Shown here: piece by piece, positions 56,233 to 64,000 of the stretch
How positions within the stretch are numbered: the first letter of the stretch is position 1
Layout: every line of letters begins with the position of its first letter
Assembly (NCBI GenBank): GCA_009760855.2
Contig: WPIO01000190.1
Location: 192,001 to 256,000, forward strand
From: Cristatella mucedo
Lineage: Eukaryota > Bryozoa > Phylactolaemata > Cristatellidae
Direction: 5' to 3'
Length of the DNA: 64,000 bases
Program-made: the position numbers and the translations under genes
The notes under the pieces: generated by a model
What the model saw: only the letters and a program-made list of their open reading frames with translations
The model's database searches: none
What the model was told of the DNA's origin: nothing

Positions 56233-58098
56233 GTTATTTAAGCAGGTCACTAGTGATCTAGTCCTGAAGTTCGTATCGCAATCAAAGAAGACAACAAGTC
56301 CTCTGGACCCTATTCCTACTGTCCTGCTCCTACGTTGCATTGATCTACTGCTGCCATACATAACTAACATCATTAATATGTCATTAGCCTCAGGTCATGT
56401 CCCAGCACCTTTCAAAAAAGCTGTAGTCAGGCCACTTCTCAAGAAAGCTACACTAGACCAAGAGAACTTAAGCAACTACCGCCCAGTCTCCCTTCTACCA
56501 TTCCTATCAAAGACACTCGAACGGGTCGTGGCGGACCAGCTGAACTCATATATCGAAACTTCACACCTTGCTAGTAAGTTTTAGTCTGGCTTTAGAACTA
56601 ATCACTCCACAGAGTCAGCATTGCTTCAGGTATATAACGACCAACTTGGGAATGCAGACATGGGTAGAGGGTCTCTGCTTGTTTTGCTTGATCTTTCGAC
56701 AGCTTTTGATACCATCGATCACAAAGTTCTTCTAGAACGCCTCTCTTCTCGCCTGGGCATCACTGGCACTGCTCTGCAATGGTTGAGGTCCTATCTCAGT
56801 CGGAGACTCCAGAATATTGACGTGAATGGACAAAGATCATCCGAGGTACCTCTGAAATATGGGGTACCTCAGGGCTCTGTGTTAGGTCCTGTTCTTTTCA
56901 CGGTTTATACTCTGCCTCTTGCTGATGTGATTGCCAAGCACAATCTAGGCTTTCACTTCTATGCGGATGACACTCAGTTGTACCTTTGCTTTGATCCCTC
57001 ACACCTTCGAGCACCTCAAATTCTCTCAACTCGCTGCATGCATTTATGACATCCGCACGTGGATGGCGGCCAATTTTCTAAAACTAAACAATGATAAAAC
57101 TAAATTACTAGTTATGGGCAAACCCAGTGTGATTCAGAAATTGGAAAGGCTGACTCTCAAAATTAGCTCTGCCAGCATATCTCCTGTTGAATCAGCTCGA
57201 AATCTAGGTGTCATGTTCCAAAGCGACCTCTCGTTAGACGACCACATCAGCTCCACAGTCAAATCTGCCTATTTTCAGCTTCATAACATTGCTGAAATTC
57301 GGGCTTGTTTAGATAAAGATACCACGTCCAAGTTGGTCCATGCATTCGTGACATCCCGTCTCGACTTCTGCAACTCGTTGCTTACTGGCCTACCGGCATG
57401 TGCGATCAGGCAATTGCAGCTGGTGCAAAACTCCACAGCTAGGCTTGTCGGTCGTGAGCGTCGCAGTTGCCACATTACAACACTTCTCGCCGACCTGCAC
57501 TGGCTACCAGTCAAGCAACGGATTGACTTCAAGGTTTTGTCGCTCACTTTCAGGTCATTTCATTCTTTGGCTCCAGCCTATCTCTCAGTTATACTCCCCC
57601 ACCAGGCCATGCATCGTACCACTAGCTTTTCGGAATCCAACAGTCTACAAATACCTCGTACAAACCTCAAATCCTTTGGAGACCGTGCATTTAGTTCGCA
57701 TGGTCCCAAAGCCTGGAACTCCCTCCCGACTTGCGTCAGAACATCCCCTGACTTGACCAGATTTTAAAAGATCTTAAAAACACACCTATTTAGGACAGCA
57801 TTTAGTGGGTCCCTGTGATTCGTCCTTCACGTGCTTATGCGTGCTGACACTGTGCATGCTGCCACTAACTGCTAACTAACCAACTAACCACCTAACTAAC
57901 CACTGACTGCCACTAACCACATTTGCATACTGACTCTGTGCATGTCACTCCTAACCATGTTATTCATGTTGTTTGTTTATCAAGCATGATATTACTCACC
58001 ATTCAATTGTGTTTCCCTTTGCAGCAAATGTGAAGCGCCTAGAGAGAGAGATTGAGTTTTCTGAGGGTGCTTTATCCAGTGCATTATTATTATTATTT
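56233..58098 (+). pseudogene. L2-type LINE, best-preserved RT core
   Basis: The RT core is nearly complete: NYRPVSLLPFLSKTLERVVA, LLVLLDLSTAFDTIDHKVLL, KYGVPQGSVLGPVLFTVYTL, FHFYADDTQLYLCF (intact YADD). Then [36 protein letters not shown] and (ATT)n. Damage: an in-frame TAG near 56582, a frameshift near 57025, an early end near 57766. The endonuclease is absent. The 3' UTR also has a short CTAACTAACCA expansion at 57866-57905. Confidence 0.9.
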
Positions 58099-61004
58099 AG
58101 ACAGATTCATAATTTTCAGGCCATCAGAAGCTTGTGATTGTTTAGCCCATACGACGTCACAGAATTCTTGCATTATTAGGATCATGTGTCGCACACTGGT
58201 GGTCTAGAGTTCGATTCCATAGTACATTTCTCACAGGCACTAACTAGTAAAGCATCGTCAGATGTGACTGCGGTCAGGCCTAGTTGCATTCTAGCTAGCT
58301 GCGTCCCCACCCCCCATCCCCGTCTGGCCAGTGACAACTTTCGAGCTAGCAGAATCTCAGCACCGCGAAGAACCAATGATCTATTGCCGCATCAGAGATT
58401 GGGTCTACACCGCGTGAATCAAGCACGGCTATAGGGTGGGGAAGGGTTAATCTAGCATAGCTCAGCACCTGGGAAAGGGTGGTGGTGGTCCTGCGGCCTG
58501 GCACCTAAACCTTAGCGGAAGCACCGCTAGCATGGATGCGTTTCGGGCCGAGAGTTTGAACCTCTTTTACCTCAGTATCTGCAATCACAACGTTTCGATT
58601 CCCTTCGCAGCGATACTGCCATCTCGATACGTCGCCCATTACCAATCGGTCTACCGATCCAATTAACGGGGTAGCCTGCGAAAATTGGGTAAAATATCAA
58701 TTAAATTTTTTAGTGCTCTTTTAAACGGTAAACATCTCAGAAATGCAATCCCAAATTTTGACGATCGACACATAACTGGAATTATTTTTAAATTAAAGAC
58801 CCAGATGTTGTCTAGCCGGAAAAATACCGGAAGTGAGTCACTGGCGTTCTTTGTTATGATTTTCGCTCAGATGTCTGCATGATTTGCTTAACCAGACCGA
58901 TAAATACATCAAATAATAACTTTTTCTCTATAAAAAATGAATTATATAATGGTCATGGATCATTAATCTATCTGTACAAGTAAATTGTGTGGGGCACCTG
59001 CCAGGTCAGATAACAGTTGTAATGTTTGACCGCGCAGCTATACGCAAGCTGCCTAGCTACGCGGCATTCCCTGGTAGTAACATTAATAAAACAACAAAGC
59101 CTATTAATGAAATGAGTTCCTTGCCTGCACTTTTTCCATCAAAGATTCTAAGATATTTGGATTATGACTGAACCGGAAGTAATAAAAGCGGCGTCCCCCG
59201 GACGATTGTAAAGCTATAGCATAACCGCGGGCATGGAAAGCCGCAAACAGCTGTAGCTATGGAGGTTGACCTCTGAGCCGGATGCATACAGTCAATCCAA
59301 CATCCACTTCCGACCCCGTGCATCTGACGCCATTTCATCTAACGTGTTGGACGTTCTCCCACAAGCTTCCAAGATGAATGGTTCAATGCAACGCTCGCGT
59401 CGTTCTTCAACTATTGGGCAGTGCATGGCTGGTGCTGTGAGTGCAGGCCGCGATACAACTCGAGTAAATGAAGGAGTTTCGGTGAGTAGCGTAGGGGAAT
59501 CGAGCGGCCCTCGGAAACGTGGACGACCGCTTGAAAGGCCGTTGCCGGTTAGACCCGCGGGGGGGGGGGAGGGGTGTCGCCACGCCCACACCCCAAAAAC
59601 GACGGGTAGTGAAAGACAAAGAAGAGAAAGAGGGTGATAATTTTCTTTTCGGAAATCGTATTTTTGATGTTGCCACACTGGCTACGGCGTTGATGGCTTA
59701 CGCTCGGTGCCCGGCTTGTAATAGCCAAGTCTATTGCACCTATGCATATGATGTGCCTGTCACAAAGTGTCCCTGGGCTGTGGTCGTGATGACTGTCAAC
59801 AGTTTGAGCTGTCGAATTTCTTAATATTTTGTATGTGGTGGGGTTAGCGTGAAGTCAAGTGTCTTGCATCTTTTGAGCGGTTTGCCATATTTCTACAATG
59901 ACTGGTATTAAATCTGGGCGATTTGATGGTAAAGCCGTATATGGCTGAGCTGTAGTGCTATACGTGACCTTGGACTTTACAGGTCATCAGAAGGTCAACA
60001 CTGCAGCTCTATCGCATCAAACGATAGCTTATGTTACCAGTGCTCATCCTGCCAATTTTCATGCCATTCGTTTTATTGGTACAATATCGTACAATATATA
60101 TAAATAAAAATAAATCGTACAATATTAATAAATGTGCTTTGGGGGACAACTCGCACTATTGTATTGTATTATATTAGCGGCCATTTTGGGAGATAACTCC
60201 CACCACTGGCCGCCCTACCCCAACTCTACATCATTGCCGAAAATGACGGGACACCATCTGCCAATCAGACGCAGATCATAGATATATTCTTGGTTAGCCC
60301 GCATGGCCGATGGGTAACCGTGGCGGCCGTATTATCCGCCGTAGAAAGCAGTAACCACCCAACAGCTTAAAGGGGAAACGTGAATTCCCGGGAGTCTTAT
60401 TAAGCCTAGACTCTTTAGAACGTACGTCATAAAGACCGGGAGCGGTCCAAGACTTAAGGAAGACATACCTTAGACTCCGAAGCTAAGCGTAGTTCTACTA
60501 CTTGGCTAACGCTCGGGCAAAATTTAACAAACTAATCATAGGCGCCGTCAATGGCGCGCCTTCTTCAGTGCTTTGGAAACCGTGACCGATGACTTTACCG
60601 ACGAAATAATGTATGCGTTCCACGACAGTCCCTATTTATTGGACGCTGCCAGCTCATATAAGAATCATATTATGAGGATGCGAGCGTTATAGGTAATCGT
60701 GGAAGGTTTAAACTCACCCGGAGGTGCATGAGGGGGCCATTTCCTACCTACCTAGCAAATGCACATTTCCCTGAACCACTCTGGGGGTGGTGTGGAGCAA
60801 GTAGGAAGCAGGTTCGAAGGAAAACTGGCCGTGTAAACTACCTAGCAAGAATGATGACCGAAACAGGACAGAAGCAGGACTGAAGCAAGGCTCGTCGTGC
60901 AAACGCGGCTTTACAAATCTAAAAGCGGAACACCCGTAAAGCGACTAAGATATTCAATTTTTGATTAAAACTTCCTTACCTTACTACAGATCTGCATTAA
61001 TTGT
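58099..61004. other. Mostly unassigned, AT-rich
   Basis: 58680-59180 is AT-rich with two ACCGGAAGT blocks, perhaps an unidentified transposon. The possible Mutator fragment follows. 59831-61004 has no supported gene; a short stretch at 60474-60520 resembles part of 5S rRNA (see findings). Confidence 0.35.
59266..59830 (+). pseudogene. Possible Mutator-type transposon protein fragment
   Basis: One frame has SSGPRKRGRPLERPLPVRP, an AT-hook-like GRP motif. A second frame after a G-run has DNFLFGNRIFDVATLATALM then ARCPACNSQV. The order (GRP segment, then G-[NR]-R-I-[FV]-D-x2-x-LA, then a CxxC) resembles the N-terminal region of animal Mutator-like element proteins. It is frameshifted at the G-run near 59558. 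Moderate to low certainty. Confidence 0.35.
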
Positions 61005-61243
61005 GAAGGTCCCTGTGGTTCGTCCTTCACATGCTTATGCGTGGTGACAATGCATGCTGGCACTAAGCACATTTGCATTCTGACCCTGTGCACATCACCC
61101 CTAACAATGTTATTCATTTTGTTTGTTTATCAAGCATGATATTACTCACCTTTCAATTGCATTTCCCTTTGCAGCAAATGTAAAGCGCCTAGAGAGAGAT
61201 TGAGTTCTCTGAGGGCACTTTATCAAGTGCATTATTATTATTA
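61005..61243 (+). repeat. L2-family LINE 3' UTR and tail
   Basis: GTCCCTGTGGTTCGTCCTTC, TATTCATTTTGTTTGTTTATC, GCAAATGTAAAGCGCCTAGA and an (ATT)n tail. A recent-looking solo 3' end. Confidence 0.82.
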
Positions 61244-61492
61244 TTAAGTTGCAGTGACTTCCGGGAACAGATTCCTTTCAGAATTTTTTTAAGCTCAAGG
61301 CGAAACCGTTCCCGTTAGCATCGCATGCTGCTAAGGCGTGACAATGAATATTACGTCAAAACCTGGCTCACCACCATCGCTCGTCAATCGTACGCACGCA
61401 CACCGAGAGTTGAGCCATCCACATCGGTAAAGGCCGCATAGGAACCGAAGTGCGTTTTGGGAAGCCGCCCCCAACCACCGGCGGCTATGTCG

Positions 61493-61675
61493 GCATAAAT
61501 AAATAAATGAATCCTGGCTGCTTAAACAGCCTCTTTTTGTGTAGCGACAGAAGAGCCTTGACGGCTATCACCACCGCTTGCAGTGGCGATAAAGGATCGC
61601 CCACCACAGGAATCGAACCCACAACCTCGGGACCGAGGTCATGAAAGCATCCGTCTTACCTAGTATGCCAGCCAG
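61493..61675 (-). mobile_element. tRNA-derived SINE family B
   Basis: On -: CATACTAGGTAAGACGGATG, CATGACCTCGGTCCCGAGG, B box GGTTCGATTCC near 61615, then the family body and a (TTTA)n tail at 61493-61507. Confidence 0.82.
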
Positions 61676-61884
61676 CATAGCGGAGTTACGCGACCGACTA
61701 AGTAGCAGTAGCGTACACTCACAACCATTCGCGAAATGAACGCTGAATAAATCGACGCTTCCCGAGCAGCCACATCGGATCTCTCTGCAGACAAATTGCT
61801 AAGAATGCTCGGTGCGCCTGCCTCGTTAGAGGCTGTTCGCTAAGCCCGCTGAGATTTTCTAATCGCTTTCGCTCGCCCTGGCGT

Positions 61885-62000
61885 GGCCCAGCGCTAAGGG
61901 GCTCCGTCTTTAACGGCCAGGGTCACGGGCTCAAGCCATGCTATACGTATAAAGCACCTGGATGATCGAGATCAGGTTTTCTTAGGGCGCCATCTCGCTT
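61885..62000 (+). repeat. Diverged SINE, family A
   Basis: GCGTGGCCCAGCGCTAAGGG, GGTCACGGGCTCAAGCC, AAGCACCTGGATGATCGAGA, GGGCGCCAT. Old copy. Confidence 0.5.
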
Positions 62001-62258
62001 ACTTTGATTCTGCCATCGCTCTTAACTCAGCGCGCCTTCTTTTATTCTCGTCACTCACCTCTGATGCCATCTCCTTTGATTTCCCTGATTATCTACCGTA
62101 TGCGCTTTATCTCAACTACTTTAATACCCCGCCCAGTGCGTCTTGTCACGATTGAAACGTTGAGAGACAGCATTTTCGATTTTGTCGTTGACGATTTTTA
62201 GTAACAAACCAAAGCGGCAAGAGCGTCAAGGGAATTCGCTCGCAGTTCGACGCGCGGC

Positions 62259-62259
<1 letters not shown>

Positions 62260-62329
<70 letters not shown>
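62260..62329. repeat. (CT)n microsatellite
   Basis: Pure CT run. Confidence 0.95.
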
Positions 62330-62334
<5 letters not shown>

Positions 62335-62484
62335 AGCTGCACCCTGGCAGCAGTCGTCTCCGAAAGCGGCATTTTAGCCTTAACGCCTTTAAAAGTCTGC
62401 ATAGTTTCTTCGACGTGCGAGGTCGCGTTAAGAAAACGTCAACTGCGCATCTTCCTGCTTGGGCGACAAGACGCTTAAAGATCG

Positions 62485-62830
62485 TTCAAAACTCGGGAGC
62501 TGTGCTTATCTGTCGCGAGAGTCGCAGCCGCCAAAGTACGTCACCTTTCTCTGCCCTAACACTGGCTCCCCATCAAGCAGCTAATTCTTTTTAAGGTTCC
62601 ACCGCCCGCTGCTTTTAGGTTCCCTCATTACCCCTCGGCTGGCTTATTCTTTATACGAAAACGCACGCTGCTCGCATGCATCTCTCCCCCACGCACTCAT
62701 CCAACCAAAGTCGTTATTTAACAGCGAATCTAACCAACCTAAAATTCTTTGAAGACTTCGCGTTAAGCTGCTAACCAACTAAAGCCCGAAGTTCGTCGCC
62801 GGCATCGCGGCAGCTTCTGACACGGCGGCA
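62485..62830 (+). pseudogene. Old L2-type LINE C-terminal remnant
   Basis: VQNSGAVLICRESRSRQST matches [19 protein letters not shown] of the intact copies. Then CACTGGCTCCCCATCAAGCA and AAATTCTTTGAAGACTTCGC. Frames are broken. Confidence 0.65.
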
Positions 62831-63867
62831 TTTAAAGCAAAATAATCACCCACCTTTTCTTCAGTTCTAGCGGCGGGGAAGGGGGTCGGTGGGTGGGGCG
62901 CGGGCTGCCGGGCATGCCAGCTTCGGCCCTTCCCGGCACCCCCTTGCGGTTACTCGGCTGCCGCCGCGAGGGGGCGCTACCGATCTTGCGGGACTCTTTG
63001 GTTCAGACCCGGCGCGCTCTCCTTGTAAAGCAATACCTGGTGGTGAGTCTGCCGTTCCTTACGTCTTCTTTCGCATTAACCTGGAAGGAGAGCGGCGGAG
63101 TAGCTGCCGTTCGTCGTGAGCGCTCGGCTCCCGGCGCCGCCATCAAACGAGAGCGCCTGCTCGGCGCTCTCGGAGCAATGCGGAACAACCGGTAGCTTGT
63201 CGTCAGCTACCTCGAATATGGGCCTGCCGGTGGTGTGGGGCGAATTCTCTGCGGGTCAAGGTCAAATTTCGTCCTAGCCAACGGGAGAGGGGCTCCCCAT
63301 ACCCACGATTGTATATATACTGCGATCGCAGATACGAGATATTCAATTTGAAAATAAAGACCTTGCACACAAGCGTACAGCTGAGCAAAGGCTCATTCGC
63401 AATTACTCACCGACCGGAAAACGTCGCCATGAATGACTGCTCGGTGAGGCTGTTTTACTTATCCATTCCGGCGAGAGATAATCTCTGAAGATCTTACCTG
63501 CGTAATTGAATAACGACGATCGAAAGCCTGCTAATCAATATTTCATAATTCCCTTTATAAATAAATCCTTAACTTCAACTGCGATGGTTTTTCATGTTGT
63601 AGTTACGTATGCAAGTAATAAACTATCACCTCGAGATACGTTTGAATGACGCCCTTCGTAGCTACGCCGTCGTAGTATTACAGTAAATGTTGCAGGGCGA
63701 AATTCTTACGCCGATCCACAAGGCACGCAGTGGTTTAGCACTTTCATACTTAACTGAAATACTGCACCGGTACGGACAGTATAATGGCTGCTCCGCTCCT
63801 ACGCTTACTGACCGTTGCCTTTGCTGTTCCGGTCCTTATCCTCGCAACGCATTTCCAAAATGCCTAA
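62831..63867. other. Right flank, no gene supported
   Basis: GC-rich at 62870-63190, with frames open on + but no splice-bounded or recognisable peptide; AT-rich after 63300. Nothing else seen. Confidence 0.35.
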
Positions 63868-63992
63868 GCAAGGAAATGTCCTGCTGCCGAATGTGGCGAA
63901 TCCTCTCCAGCCGTCCTGAGCTGCTACTGCCATGCTACTCACTTCTTCGACTGCCCTCCTGACTCAGCAATAATAATAATAATAATAATGAT
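63868..63992 (+). repeat. Second non-LTR family 3' fragment with (AAT)n
   Basis: CTGCTGCCGAATGTGGCGAA, TGAGCTGCTACTGCCATGCT, ACTGCCCTCCTGACTC, then (AAT)n at the window edge. Confidence 0.55.
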
Positions 63993-64000
63993 ACATTTGT

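Overview
This window is eukaryotic nuclear DNA, most likely from an invertebrate animal. The genes are split into short exons (33-475 nt, apart from one very large 3' exon) with GT-AG introns. The introns and spacers are full of microsatellites, tRNA-derived SINEs and decayed L2/CR1-type LINEs. I cannot name the species. All exons were built by eye from splice signals, phase continuity and family motifs. Alignments to family members are from memory.

Left part (about 2.0-13.7 kb, + strand): the 3' two thirds of a scaffold gene with a CUPID (DUF3338) domain, best matched to FRMD4A/FRMD4B (a FERM domain would lie left of the window) or its relatives INAVA/CCDC120. Seven confident exons and one tentative exon join in phase. 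The last is a 2.2 kb exon rich in Ser, Ala and Gln, followed by AATAAA at 13648.

Middle (about 19.7-40.4 kb, - strand): inositol-pentakisphosphate 2-kinase (IPPK/IPK1). Ten exons are identified from the N-lobe side to the stop codon. One exon between 40.3 and 31.3 kb and the extreme N-terminus are not located. The conserved E-[IV]-K-P-K motif reads E-V-K-L-K here.

Right part (40-55 kb): four or five well-bounded exons of unrecognised gene(s) on + and at least one on -. Beyond about 55 kb I see almost only repeats.

Mobile DNA: about twenty L2-clade LINE pieces (three long copies at 36.1-38.0, 44.4-46.1 and 56.2-58.1 kb, all broken); a second non-LTR family known only from its 3' end; two SINE families with RNA polymerase III boxes, one sharing the 3' tail of the local L2 family; a BED-finger hAT transposase remnant at 29.9-30.7 kb; two neighbouring fold-back elements at 41.5-43.2 kb; and a possible Mutator-type fragment at 59.3-59.8 kb. 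Several SINEs are nested in LINEs, which gives relative insertion ages. No CRISPR array, rRNA operon or convincing functional tRNA gene was seen, and no clearly new biological system.
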